DNA from: Falsiroseomonas sp.
Lineage (GTDB): Bacteria; Pseudomonadota; Alphaproteobacteria; Acetobacterales; Acetobacteraceae
NCBI RefSeq assembly: GCF_030695085.1
Contig: NZ_JAUYTS010000035.1
Location: 1-54,095 of the forward strand
DNA length: 54,095 nucleotides
Direction of reading: 5' to 3'
Shown here: one piece after another, positions 1 through 7,864 of the stretch
Position numbering within the stretch: position 1 is the first letter of the stretch
Layout of the letters: each line of letters starts with the position of its first letter
Program-made: the position numbers and the translations under genes
Notes under the pieces: generated by a model
What the model was told of the DNA's origin: nothing
Seen by the model: only the letters and a program-made list of their open reading frames with translations
Database searches by the model: none

Positions 1-49
1 GGCCGCGGGCCAGGGCGGTCAGGGTCATACGGGACATTTCGGGCATCAT
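1..49 (-). CDS. Possible 5' end of a gene running off the window
   Basis: On the minus strand an open frame begins with two consecutive ATG codons and runs to the left edge without a stop, giving only about 16 residues (MMPEMSRMTLTALARG). No family can be recognised from so little. The only support is that the frame is open and lies just after a hairpin that could end the preceding minus-strand gene. It could be chance. Confidence 0.25.
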   Translation of the reverse strand, partial: MMPEMSRMTLTALARG

Positions 50-119
50 TTCCGTGGGGAGGACCGATCATCGTTCCACTGCGAAACGAAACCTAAGGGT
101 GAGTTGAAGGCATCTCCAG

Positions 120-142
120 ATCGCGGAATCTATTTCCGCGAT
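120..142 (-). terminator. Hairpin downstream of the DUF2125 gene
   Basis: Perfect 9-bp inverted repeat (ATCGCGGAA / TTCCGCGAT) with a 5-nt loop, in the 160-bp gap after the minus-strand DUF2125 gene. No T-tract follows, so a terminator role is inferred from position and stem quality. Confidence 0.45.
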
Positions 143-146
143 AGGC

Positions 147-203
147 GATGCCAGGGGGGGGCATTGCCAGGGGGGCATTGCCAGGGGGGGCGTTGCCAGC
201 GGG
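147..203. repeat. Short G-run tandem repeat
   Basis: About four imperfect units of 14-16 bp built on GCATTGCCAGGGGGG lie directly after the DUF2125 stop codon. The units differ mainly in the length of the G run (5 to 8), which is typical of a slippage-prone array. It lies outside any convincing gene. Confidence 0.6.
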
Positions 204-208
204 CGTTC

Positions 209-1291
209 TCAGCGCGGCGCGGCGCTGGCCACCGGCCAGTCCCAGGCCGGGAAGCGCAGCACCGGGATGCGGGCGATCGCCAGGGTGCGGTCCTCCACCG
301 TCACCGGCACCTCGATCTCGGTGCCGCCGCCGGGGGCGGGGCGGGACATCAGCGGCAGCATGATGCGCGCGGTGCCGGCGGCGCGCCGCCCGACCACGCC
401 GGCATCCGTCAGCGCCTGAAGCGCCTCCGCCGCGCCGGTGACGCGGAGTGTGCCGGCGCCCATCGGCTGAAGCGCCTCATCCAGCGCCAGGGTGGCCGCC
501 GCGGCGACCTCCGCCGGGCCCCAGCGCAGTGCCACCTGGCGCAATTCCAGCGATCCGCCGGCATCGCGCCAGGCTTCCGCCCGCCGGGCCGGCTCGCGGC
601 CGGGCGGCACCGGGCCGCTCAGGGACAACTCCGCCAGCAGCGCCTCGATCCGGCGGCCGAAGCCCCGCGTGGCATCCGCGGCGGCGGGCAGGTCGATCGC
701 CTCCGCCGCCAAGTCGAGCGTGATCGCCGGCTCATCCTCCGTGGCGGTGGAGGAACTGGCGACGGCAAGCCGGGCGCGGGCCACCTCCATCGGTCCGGCC
801 GGGCCGGCCAGGCGCAGCCGCTCTGCCAGCAGCACGGCCTCCCGCGGCGGGGTGTCCGGCTCCAGCGGCACCAGGGCCACCAGTTCATCCGCCGCGAAGC
901 GCCATTCGCCGCCGGCCAGGCGCAGGCGCTGGGCTCCGGGCATCTCGACGCGCAGGCGATTGAGCCGCGGCAGGGTGACGCGCAGCACCACGCGTTCCGC
1001 ATCCAGCGCCAGGCCGCCCGGCAGCGTGGCGCCGCCGCCTTCCAGCCGCACCGTGCCCAGGGTCAGCGTGGCGGAGAAGGGCCAGCCGCCGCGCACCGGT
1101 GCGGCATGGTCCACCCGCCAACCCTGCGCGCGCCGGATCTCGACCCAGGTGGCGAGCCCAGATTCAAGCTGCTGGGCCATGGTCCGCCACAACAGGGTGT
1201 GCCCGGCGCCCAGGGCGAACAGCAGCAGCAGCGCGCCGAATGCGAGCCGGGGGCCGAGGGGGCGGCCACGCCGCGGGGTCTTCATTTCCAT
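209..1291 (-). CDS. DUF2125 domain-containing protein
   Basis: 360-residue protein with an N-terminal basic stretch and one hydrophobic segment (about residues 12-30), consistent with a signal anchor, followed by a long beta-rich exported part. The segment just after the membrane span (HTLLWRTMAQQLESG..W...RRAQGW) is the pattern I associate with DUF2125, an uncharacterised alphaproteobacterial family. The ATG at 1291 is chosen because the longer frame needs a GTG at 1351 that overlaps the divergent ChaC gene; a second ATG lies two codons in. It is followed by the G-run repeat and a hairpin, so it probably ends its transcription unit. Function unknown. Confidence 0.75.
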   Translation of the reverse strand: MEMKTPRRGRPLGPRLAFGALLLLFALGAGHTLLWRTMAQQLESGLATWVEIRRAQGWRVDHAAPVRGGWPFSATLTLGTVRLEGGGATLPGGLALDAERVVLRVTLPRLNRLRVEMPGAQRLRLAGGEWRFAADELVALVPLEPDTPPREAVLLAERLRLAGPAGPMEVARARLAVASSSTATEDEPAITLDLAAEAIDLPAAADATRGFGRRIEALLAELSLSGPVPPGREPARRAEAWRDAGGSLELRQVALRWGPAEVAAAATLALDEALQPMGAGTLRVTGAAEALQALTDAGVVGRRAAGTARIMLPLMSRPAPGGGTEIEVPVTVEDRTLAIARIPVLRFPAWDWPVASAAPR

Positions 1292-1325
1292 TCTGGGTGA
1301 GGGTATAGCCGGTTCCGGTCTTCCC

Positions 1326-1931
1326 GTGCAGGCACCCCCGATTTTCCCCACCGCCGATCCGCCGCCGCTGCATGATGGGGCGCTCTGGGTCTTCGGCTAT
1401 GGGTCCTTGATCTGGCGGCCCGGCTTCGACCATGCCGGCTGCCACCCCGCCCTGCTGGGCGGCTATCATCGCCGCTTCTGCCTGTGGTCGCACCGCTACC
1501 GCGGCACGCCGGAGGCTCCGGGCCTGGTGCTCGGGCTGGACCGCGGCGGCGCCTGCCGGGGCGTGGTGTTCCGGGTGCCGGCGGCCGCGGCGGCCGAGGT
1601 GCTGCACTATCTGGACGAGCGTGAACTGCCGGACGGGGCGGAGGTGGTCTATCACCGCCGCGTGCTGCGGGTGCGGCGGCTGGATGCGCCGGACAGCCCG
1701 GCGGTGCCGGCCGTGACCTATGTCGCCAATCGTGGCTGCCGGCTTTACGTGCGGGGCCTGGCCGATGCGGTGGCGGCGCGGGCCATCGCGCAGGGCGTCG
1801 GCCAGATGGGCCCGAACCGCGACTACCTGCTGAATACGCTGCGCCACCTGGCCGAAATGGGGGTGCGGGACCGGGGCCTCGCGCGCCTGGCTGCCCTTCT
1901 GCCCGAGGCAGCGGATCTTGTTCCGTTATGA
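1326..1931 (+). CDS. chaC: ChaC-like gamma-glutamylcyclotransferase
   Basis: 201 residues from a GTG start; no ATG is available before the conserved core. The core begins VFGYGSLIWRPGF, the GGCT-fold YGSL substrate loop near residue 20, and continues to YLDEREL near residue 96, which carries the expected catalytic Glu. QMGPNRDYLLNT near the C-terminus is also typical. ChaC enzymes cleave the gamma-glutamyl bond of glutathione in the cytoplasm, giving 5-oxoproline and Cys-Gly. The gene is divergent from DUF2125 with very little space between starts, so the two promoters must overlap. The family is clear; glutathione as substrate is by analogy. Confidence 0.85.
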   Translation: MQAPPIFPTADPPPLHDGALWVFGYGSLIWRPGFDHAGCHPALLGGYHRRFCLWSHRYRGTPEAPGLVLGLDRGGACRGVVFRVPAAAAAEVLHYLDERELPDGAEVVYHRRVLRVRRLDAPDSPAVPAVTYVANRGCRLYVRGLADAVAARAIAQGVGQMGPNRDYLLNTLRHLAEMGVRDRGLARLAALLPEAADLVPL

Positions 1932-2229
1932 CAACAGGCCGTCCGGAACATGCCGCCCCGCGGCCGCTGCGCCAAGTTTAATCCACCGCGCCTTTGGCGC
2001 CTAAGTCCTTGTCCGGCTTTGCGAAGCGGCCCCCGGACCCGGGTGAACCCTGCATTCGGCGTCGAACGGATAGATGAGGGAAATCAATGCGTTGCGCGAA
2101 GGCCGTTGCGGCTTATTTGACGTATGATCAATGGTTTGGTCGGATTTAGGAACGCCTCGTATCAGAACCGCCCTTCGGCCTGGGGACAACCGGGACTGTC
2201 AACCCACAGATTTATCCACAGGGTCGGAG
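1932..2229. other. Intergenic region: hairpins, AT-rich patch and DnaA-type boxes
   Basis: 298 bp between the ends of chaC (+) and plsC (-), with no credible gene. It holds a GCGCC-TTT-GGCGC hairpin (1988-2000) and a GTCCGG/CCGGAC inverted repeat (2011-2038), both able to end chaC transcription. A patch at about 2110-2165 is clearly richer in A/T than its surroundings. A perfect DnaA box sits at the plsC end. Unusually long and AT-rich for a gap between two convergent genes here. Confidence 0.6.
2212..2220 (+). promoter_or_regulatory. DnaA box (TTATCCACA) with relaxed neighbours
   Basis: Exact match to the consensus DnaA box TTATNCACA. Relaxed relatives lie just upstream: TTGTCCCCA on the minus strand (about 2182-2190) and CAACCCACA (about 2200-2208). 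One perfect 9-mer can occur by chance, but it sits in an intergenic, locally AT-rich region. Could mark a replication origin, a DnaA-regulated site, or nothing. Confidence 0.5.
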
Positions 2230-2949
2230 TCAGCCGAATTGTGGCTCGGCCATCAATCGATCCGTGGTTTCTTCGATCTGGCTTTGCAGGGATTCGAGCA
2301 TCCGCGCCCGGTTCAGGCCCGCCGGCAGCGGCGGCAGGATGGCGATGCGGATCACGCCCGGCCGCTTCAGGAAATGCCGGCGGCCCCAGACCCGGCCGCT
2401 ATCGGTGGCCACCGGCACCACCGGCGCCCCGGTGCCGGCGGCAATCGCCACCACCCCGGGCTGGTAGGCCACGCGCTGGCCCACCGGGGTGCGCGTGCCT
2501 TCCGGAAAGATCACCACCTGGGCCCCCGCGGCCACCGCGGCGGTGGCGGCCCGCAGCATGCCACGCAGCGCCGGGCCGCCGCCCTCGCGGTCCACCGGGA
2601 TCATCCCGGCATTGCGGGCGTGCCAGCCATAGACCGGAATCGCCAGCAATTCCTTCTTCATCACATAGGCCGGCTTTTCCAGCAGGCTCAGCCAGATGAT
2701 GGTGTCGAAGGCCGATTGATGCTTGGCCGCGATCACCACGCCGCCGGGCGGCAGGTTCTCCCACCCCCGCACCTCCACCCGCACGCCGACGCTGATGCGC
2801 AGCGCCAGGATGACGAGTTGTGCCCAAAGCCGGGTCACCCGCAGCGCCGCGCCGCTCGGCAGCAGCAGGGTCGGGATGGCGATGATGCCGACCACGGCGG
2901 TGATGCCGAAGAACAGCAGGTTGAATACCAGGGACCGTAGCCAGATCAT
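2230..2949 (-). CDS. plsC: 1-acyl-sn-glycerol-3-phosphate acyltransferase
   Basis: 239-residue membrane-associated acyltransferase with the PlsC motifs: HQSAFD (HX4D catalytic block) at about residue 74 and FPEGTR at about residue 145, plus an N-terminal hydrophobic segment. It transfers an acyl chain to lysophosphatidate to make phosphatidate, the entry point of phospholipid synthesis. Its ATG overlaps the TGA of the upstream ydcF-like gene (ATGA), so it is translationally coupled as the last gene of the ftsE-ftsX-ydcF-plsC unit. Length is normal for the family. Confidence 0.93.
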   Translation of the reverse strand: MIWLRSLVFNLLFFGITAVVGIIAIPTLLLPSGAALRVTRLWAQLVILALRISVGVRVEVRGWENLPPGGVVIAAKHQSAFDTIIWLSLLEKPAYVMKKELLAIPVYGWHARNAGMIPVDREGGGPALRGMLRAATAAVAAGAQVVIFPEGTRTPVGQRVAYQPGVVAIAAGTGAPVVPVATDSGRVWGRRHFLKRPGVIRIAILPPLPAGLNRARMLESLQSQIEETTDRLMAEPQFG

Positions 2950-3569
2950 CGCAGCGCCCGCTCCTTCGCCGGCAGGAAACGCGTCAGCCCGGCGGCTGCG
3001 GCCACATACTTCAGATACTCGCCGGACAGCAGGGTCCATCGGCGCAATCCGGACAATGCGCGGCCATCGGGGCTGCCATCCGCGCGCAGCCCTGGCGGCA
3101 CCACCGGATGAGGCACCACCTCCAGCCCCGGCGCCGCGCGGCGCAATTCCAGCAGCGCCCGCGGCATGTGGTAGCCCGCCGTCACCAGGCGGACGGAGCC
3201 GATGCCACGGCCGCGCGCATAGGCCGCCACCTCCACCGCATTGCCCAGCGTGGTCGCCGCCGCCCAGCCAAGGGTGACGCGGCCGGTGAGCGCCGCCGGG
3301 TCCCGCCCATGCGCGCGGGCCAGTTCGGGCAGGGTCAGGCGGGCATGCGCGCCGGAGACCAGCAGTCGCGGCGCCGCACCCTGTTCCAGCAGCCGCAGGG
3401 CGGTCTCCACCCGGTCGGCGCCGCCGGTCAGCACCACCACCGCCTCGGTCGGCCGCACCGGGTCCTCCACCGCGGCGGTGGCGCCGGCCAGGAAGCGCAG
3501 GAATCCCCAGCCGAGCAGCAGCAGCCCGGCCAGGCCAAGCCCGCCGATCAGGACCAGCAGGCGCTTCAC
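2946..3569 (-). CDS. YdcF/SanA-like DUF218 protein
   Basis: 207 residues from a GTG that overlaps the ftsX stop (GTGA). One N-terminal membrane segment (about 3-23) is followed by a DUF218 domain: VVLTGGADRVETALRLLEQG, LLVSGAH and LVTAGYHMPRALLELRR fit the family pattern. DUF218 proteins are linked to envelope integrity and, in Acinetobacter ElyC and E. coli SanA/ElyC, to peptidoglycan or lipid-carrier metabolism. The tight coupling with ftsEX and plsC supports an envelope role. Exact reaction unknown. Confidence 0.82.
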   Translation of the reverse strand: MKRLLVLIGGLGLAGLLLLGWGFLRFLAGATAAVEDPVRPTEAVVVLTGGADRVETALRLLEQGAAPRLLVSGAHARLTLPELARAHGRDPAALTGRVTLGWAAATTLGNAVEVAAYARGRGIGSVRLVTAGYHMPRALLELRRAAPGLEVVPHPVVPPGLRADGSPDGRALSGLRRWTLLSGEYLKYVAAAAGLTRFLPAKERALR

Positions 3570-4432
3570 GGCAATTGGTGCAGCCAGCGCCGCACGGTGG
3601 CCTGCGCGGTGGCCCAGCCAACCAGATAGGCCACCGGCGGCAAGGCCAGCAGCCCCGCCCAGGGCAGCCCGGCCAGGCTGTGCAGGCGGCTTTCCGCGCC
3701 CACCCAGGGGCCGGCGAGGTCCACCAGCAGCGCCAGCGCCGGCACCGATATGCCGGCACCGACCAGCGCCCCGGTCGCCGCCAGCAGGCCAACCCGCCGA
3801 GCGAAGCGGCCGGCGATATCGCCATCCCGCGCGCCGAGGCCGTGCAGCACCTCGATCGCGTTGCGCCGCGCTGACAGCCCGGCGCGGGTGGCCACCGCCA
3901 CCACCGCGGCGGCCACCACCGCCACCAGCAGCAGGACGCCCAGCGCGATGGCCTGCAGGCTGCGCGCCAGCGCCGCCAGCCGCTGCACCCACAGCCCATG
4001 CGCCTCCACCATCGCGCCCGGCACCACATTGGCCAGCCGGTCGCCGATCAGCACCGGGTCGGTGCGCTGGTCCCGCAGCCGCAGCTCGATGACGCCGGGC
4101 ATGGCGATGGCGGGGCTTTCGCCGAGCCAGGGGCGCAGCAGCGCGGCCAGCCGTTCCGGCTCCATCGCCTCGGCTTCGGCCACTTCCGGCATCTGCCGCA
4201 GCGCCGCCACCGCGCGGTCCAGCCGCACCGCATCGGCATCGGGAATCTGCACCGTGACCGCCGCGGCGGCGCCGCGCTGCCAGCGCTCGGCCAGCGTCGC
4301 CGCGCCCTGCGCCCCGGCCAAAGCGAGCGCCGCGAGCAGCGCCATGGCGGCGACCAGGCCGGGCAGCAGCAACCCGGACAGCGCCCGGCGCAGCCCCAGC
4401 GGGTCCCGGGAGTAACGGCGGCGCCTAGCCAT
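3566..4432 (-). CDS. ftsX: Cell-division ABC permease FtsX
   Basis: 288 residues with the FtsX layout: a cytoplasmic Arg-rich start (MARRRRYSRDPLGLRRAL), TM1 (about 22-43), an extracytoplasmic domain, then three more membrane spans with the intracellular segment RRNAIEVLHGLGARDGDIA. FtsX forms the membrane part of FtsEX, which signals to periplasmic peptidoglycan hydrolases at division. The start at 4432 overlaps the last 8 bp of ftsE and replaces a longer artificial frame extending into ftsE. Divergent in sequence, as FtsX usually is; gene order makes the call firm. Confidence 0.88.
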   Translation of the reverse strand: MARRRRYSRDPLGLRRALSGLLLPGLVAAMALLAALALAGAQGAATLAERWQRGAAAAVTVQIPDADAVRLDRAVAALRQMPEVAEAEAMEPERLAALLRPWLGESPAIAMPGVIELRLRDQRTDPVLIGDRLANVVPGAMVEAHGLWVQRLAALARSLQAIALGVLLLVAVVAAAVVAVATRAGLSARRNAIEVLHGLGARDGDIAGRFARRVGLLAATGALVGAGISVPALALLVDLAGPWVGAESRLHSLAGLPWAGLLALPPVAYLVGWATAQATVRRWLHQLP

Positions 4433-5342
4433 GCGGCGGCGGTCCCCGGCGAGGGTCCCGCGGGCGGACGATGTAGGGCGGCGGGCGGTTGGCGTGGCGC
4501 GGCGGCTCGGGGAACTCGGCCGGGTCGGAATACGGCTCCGGCGGGGTTTCCGCGGGATAGGTATCCTCGGCCGGCGGGTCATCGGCCTGCGGCGCCTCCG
4601 GCCAGGCGCCGGGATGCCCCTCCGGATCATAGCCTGCGGCCGAGTCGACCCCGCGCGCACTGTCCACGTCATGCAGCCGCCCATCGTGCAGCAGCAGGGA
4701 CGGCGCCGGGAAGCGGGAGACGAGGTCCTCGTCATGGGTGGCCACCACCACCGTGGTGCCGAGCCGGTTCATCTCCCGCAGCAGGGCCAGCAGGCGGCGG
4801 GCCTGGTGGTTGTCGAGGTTCCCGGTCGGCTCATCCGCCACCAGCAGGGCAGGGCGGTGCACCACGGCGCGGGCGATGGCGATGCGCTGCTGCTCGCCGC
4901 CCGAAAGCTCCGGCGGCAGCGCCTCCGCCCGCTCCGCCAGGCCGACCCAGCGCAGCATCTCCGTCACATCGGCGCGCAGCGAGGCCTCCGGCCGCCCGGC
5001 CAGGCGCAGCGGCAGCGCCACATTGTCGAAGGCGGACAGATAGGGCAGCAGGCGGAAATCCTGGAACACCACGCCGATGCGCCGCCGTACCGGCGCCAGC
5101 GCGGCACGCCGGGCATTGGCGGTCCGCAGGCCCAGCACCTCCACCTCGCCGCGCGTCGGGCGCAGCGCCAGGTGCATCAGGCGCAGCACCGAGGATTTGC
5201 CCGCCCCGGAGGGGCCGAGCAGCCAGGTGAAGGACCCCTGGGGCAGGGCGAAGGTCACATCGACCAGCGCCTCCGGCCCCCATGATCCGGTATGTGGGCC
5301 ACCGCCGGGGTAGCGGAGGCCGACCGCCTCGAAGCGCACCAT
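4425..5342 (-). CDS. ftsE: Cell-division ATP-binding protein FtsE with extended tail
   Basis: 305 residues. The ABC ATPase domain (about 1-225) has Walker A GPSGAGKS (43-50), ABC signature LSGGE (146-150), Walker B LLVADE (166-171) and switch His203 (ATHDED). FtsE hydrolyses ATP with FtsX at the divisome. FtsE is usually about 220-230 residues; here about 80 more residues follow, rich in Pro, Asp and Glu (many PPAED/PAETPPEP-like stretches), ending in a Pro/Arg-rich segment. The tail is in frame, so it is not an annotation artefact. It looks disordered. First gene of the coupled ftsE-ftsX-ydcF-plsC unit. Confidence 0.92.
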   Translation of the reverse strand: MVRFEAVGLRYPGGGPHTGSWGPEALVDVTFALPQGSFTWLLGPSGAGKSSVLRLMHLALRPTRGEVEVLGLRTANARRAALAPVRRRIGVVFQDFRLLPYLSAFDNVALPLRLAGRPEASLRADVTEMLRWVGLAERAEALPPELSGGEQQRIAIARAVVHRPALLVADEPTGNLDNHQARRLLALLREMNRLGTTVVVATHDEDLVSRFPAPSLLLHDGRLHDVDSARGVDSAAGYDPEGHPGAWPEAPQADDPPAEDTYPAETPPEPYSDPAEFPEPPRHANRPPPYIVRPRDPRRGPPPHG

Positions 5343-5369
5343 GCGCCCTGTCTGCCACGCAGCGGGCGT

Positions 5370-5411
5370 GGCGCCAAATGATGCTGCCGTGGCGATGCAT
5401 CATTCGGCGCC
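5370..5411. repeat. Long inverted repeat in the ftsE / zinc-ribbon divergent promoter
   Basis: Arms 5370-5384 (GGCGCCAAATGATGC) and 5397-5411 (GCATCATTCGGCGCC) are complementary at 14 of 15 positions around a 12-bp spacer. It lies in the 117-bp region between the divergent starts of ftsE and the zinc-ribbon gene. It could be a dimeric regulator site serving both promoters or a transcript hairpin in the ftsE leader. Confidence 0.65.
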
Positions 5412-5459
5412 GGATGGTGGCTGGACGCGGGGCGCGCGGCGCCGCAAAACTGCGACGAC

Positions 5460-5939
5460 ATGCGAATTTCCTGCCCAAAATGCAGCGCCGAATATGATGT
5501 GCCGGACCAGGCGCTGGCCGCCGGACCGCGGATGCTGCGCTGCGCCCGCTGCGGCCACAGCTTCCGGGCCGCGTTACCGGAGCCGCCGGCGGACGCACCG
5601 GCGCCCGGCCCCGCCCCCAGATTGCGCCCCGAGTCGCGGATAAATGCCCCGGCCGGGCCGACCGCCGGGGCGGTGGCGCCCGAGGTCCTGCCCCCGCCGC
5701 CGATGTCCCCCCCGCCGCCTCCTCCATCGCGCACCCCGCCACCGCCGCCCGGGGCCGCGGCGGAGGACCGGCTGGGTCATGCCCCCACCAGCCCGCCGGA
5801 CCGTTTCGCGGTGGCCGGATGGGTGCTGACGGTGCTGGTGCTGGGGCTGGCGGCCTATGCCGGCTACGCCTTCCGCGCCGAGATCATGGCAGCCTGGCCG
5901 CCCGCGCAGCGGCTTTATGCGCTGCTCGGGCTGGCCTAG
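5460..5939 (+). CDS. MJ0042-type zinc-ribbon membrane protein
   Basis: 159 residues. N-terminal zinc ribbon with CPKC (Cys5, Cys8) and CARC (Cys28, Cys31) in the order RISCPKCSAEYDVPD, the MJ0042/zinc_ribbon_5 pattern. A Pro/Ala-rich linker with poly-Pro runs follows (about 40-112), then one transmembrane helix (about 118-137) and a short tail. This gene is commonly divergent from ftsEX in alphaproteobacteria, which supports both calls. Function unknown, possibly envelope sensing. The 42-bp inverted repeat lies between it and ftsE. Confidence 0.85.
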   Translation: MRISCPKCSAEYDVPDQALAAGPRMLRCARCGHSFRAALPEPPADAPAPGPAPRLRPESRINAPAGPTAGAVAPEVLPPPPMSPPPPPPSRTPPPPPGAAAEDRLGHAPTSPPDRFAVAGWVLTVLVLGLAAYAGYAFRAEIMAAWPPAQRLYALLGLA

Positions 5940-5994
5940 TGACCGTTTGAAAACGCCAACGGGTCCTTAGCCGCCGGCATTCTCGAACGATTGT

Positions 5995-7629
5995 TCAGCG
6001 CGACAGGTTGCTGGCGCGCATTTCCTTCGGCACCTCGCTCACCATCCGAAGTTCCACCCGGTTGCGCCCCTTGGCCTTGGCCAGGAACACCGCCGCATCG
6101 GCCCGCTGCAACAATTCCTCGGCCGAGCTATCGCCCGGCAGCAGGCCGGTGACGCCGAGGCTGGCAGTCAGCCGCGCCGGCACCTCGTCCCCGTTCAGCA
6201 TGAAACTGTGCCGGGCAATGGCGGCGCGCAGGGCCTCCGCGAGCGATGCGCCTTCCGCCGCACCGGCGCCGGGCAGGGCAATGGCGAAGATCTCCCCGCC
6301 CAGCCGGCCGAAGCTGGCGGGCCAACCCTCAAGCTGGTCGCGCCCGATCTGCGCCACGGCCTGAAGCGCGGCATCGCCGGCGGCGTGGCCGCGCATGTCG
6401 TTCAGCGGGCGGAAATGGTCCAGATCCATCACCACCAGCGCCAGCTTGCCGCCCTGCCGGCGCGCCTCGGCGAAGGATTCGCGCAGCCGGCACAGGAAAT
6501 GGCCGCGATTGCCGATGCCGGTCAGGTCGTCCGTCTCTGCGCGGCGGCGCAGTTCCGCGGTGCGGGCGGCAACCTCCGCGGTCAGGCGGATGTTGCTCGC
6601 GGCCAGAAGCGTCTCCGCCTCCCGCCGCTCGCTCAGCAGGGCCATCAGCACCAGCGCGTTGGTCGCCATCAGCACGATCATCATGCCCACCGCCCGCAGC
6701 GGATTCGGCACCAGATCCGGCTGGAACGGGCCGAGCCCTGCCAGCGTGCCCACGGTGGCCACCACCGAGATCAGCGTCAGCAGGCTGTAGGCGGCGCGCA
6801 GCGAGATGCGGAGCGTGATCCAGGTGACGGGAATGGTCAGCAGCACCACCGCCTCCGGCTGCACCAGGGCGGCGGCCGGGGGCGGCAGGGCGAATACCAG
6901 GCCGGCGAGACCGGCCGCCGCCGCCAGCACCACGCTGTCGCTCGTGGCGGGGGCGGCCCGCGTGCCATCGTCCGGCATGCGCCGCGCGGGGGAGGCCGGG
7001 GTGCGCTCGATCCCCATCCACAGCAGCAGCGTCGGCGCGAAGAAGAACACGCCGCCCGCCTCGCACAGCGCCCAGCGGGAAAACGCCGAATAGGCGGCCT
7101 CCACCGGCAGGCCGCCGGCCACCAGCAGCCCCGCGGTGCCGCCCGCGGCGGTCAGCAGCGCCTGCAGCACGACGCAGCCGGCGACGAAGCCGAGCACGCC
7201 GCGCAGCCGGGTGAACAGGCCGGTCGGCGGCCGCAGCGCCCGCGTCAGCAGCGCACCGGCCAGCGGCCCGAGGCTGTTGGACAGCGAGATCAGCACGGAG
7301 GTTAGCAGGCTGGCATCCAGCAGCAGCCAGTTGACCGCGAAGGAACCGAGGAACAGCCCCGGCACCAGCCGCGCGCCGCCCAGCAGGCAGGCCACTGCGG
7401 CGATGCCCGCCGGCAGCCAGATCGGCGCCGGGAACAGCCCATATTGTGCGAAGAAGGTGCCGACCGCCGCCCCGAGCCCGGCATAGAGCAGGGCGGCCAC
7501 CAGATTGCCCAGCAGCAGGCGGCCAGGCCCTGCCAGAAGCTCCGGTACGGCTGGCCGGGGCTTGCGCGACGCCAGGGGCGAGGCTGTGGCGGCACTGGGG
7601 CCAAGGCCGCCCTGGGCTGGGTATGGCAT
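5995..7629 (-). CDS. MASE1 membrane sensor with GGDEF domain (altered signature GGEIF)
   Basis: About 544 residues from the ATG at 7629; an ATG at 7698 and a GTG at 7716 are alternatives. The N-terminal two-thirds is a multi-span membrane domain of MASE1 type (PAPIWLPAGIAAVA and following helices). A short coiled linker leads into GGDEF: DDLTGIGNRGHF, DLDHFRPLND, GHAAGD. The signature reads GGEIF (about 444-448): the third-position acidic residue is kept but the fourth Glu is Ile. No RxxD inhibitory site precedes it. GGDEF domains make c-di-GMP; activity here is uncertain. Convergent with the zinc-ribbon gene. Confidence 0.85.
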   Translation of the reverse strand: MPYPAQGGLGPSAATASPLASRKPRPAVPELLAGPGRLLLGNLVAALLYAGLGAAVGTFFAQYGLFPAPIWLPAGIAAVACLLGGARLVPGLFLGSFAVNWLLLDASLLTSVLISLSNSLGPLAGALLTRALRPPTGLFTRLRGVLGFVAGCVVLQALLTAAGGTAGLLVAGGLPVEAAYSAFSRWALCEAGGVFFFAPTLLLWMGIERTPASPARRMPDDGTRAAPATSDSVVLAAAAGLAGLVFALPPPAAALVQPEAVVLLTIPVTWITLRISLRAAYSLLTLISVVATVGTLAGLGPFQPDLVPNPLRAVGMMIVLMATNALVLMALLSERREAETLLAASNIRLTAEVAARTAELRRRAETDDLTGIGNRGHFLCRLRESFAEARRQGGKLALVVMDLDHFRPLNDMRGHAAGDAALQAVAQIGRDQLEGWPASFGRLGGEIFAIALPGAGAAEGASLAEALRAAIARHSFMLNGDEVPARLTASLGVTGLLPGDSSAEELLQRADAAVFLAKAKGRNRVELRMVSEVPKEMRASNLSR

Positions 7630-7799
7630 CGGGTCGGTGGATCTCACTCGTCGCTGGATGCGGGCAGGACGTCGAGCTGCGCCAGACCCGCCATGCATGA
7701 CGGGTCCAAGGATCACGCACAGCGCAAATCAGACTGCCACCACCGGCCCTGCGCCGCAACATCCGGTTGTCCAGCGGATCGTAGCGCGACGGGCTGCGT

Positions 7800-7823
7800 G
7801 CATTGCGGCGTGCGCCGCAATGC
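7800..7823 (-). terminator. Hairpin after the 7865-9463 SBP gene
   Basis: Perfect 11-bp inverted repeat (GCATTGCGGCG / CGCCGCAATGC) around a 2-nt centre, about 40 bp beyond the SBP stop on the minus strand and before the GGDEF gene. Likely ends the SDR-SDR-deacetylase-SBP operon. No U-tract. Confidence 0.55.
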
Positions 7824-7864
7824 CAGGCCGCACGCCGCGCCGGAAGACGGTCGCGCTGCGTGGA

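Noticed and set aside
492..1325. 5' extension of the chaC frame
   Set aside because: It is antisense to DUF2125 and has shadow composition; the conserved cyclotransferase fold begins right after the GTG at 1326.
2001..2189. 62-codon minus-strand frame between chaC and plsC
   Set aside because: No ribosome site, no recognisable family, and it covers the hairpins of the intergenic region.
5940..5994. CGTTT-GA-AAACG and GAAC-GATT-GTTC as terminators
   Set aside because: Stems of 4-5 bp, one with a 2-nt loop; not convincing as hairpins.
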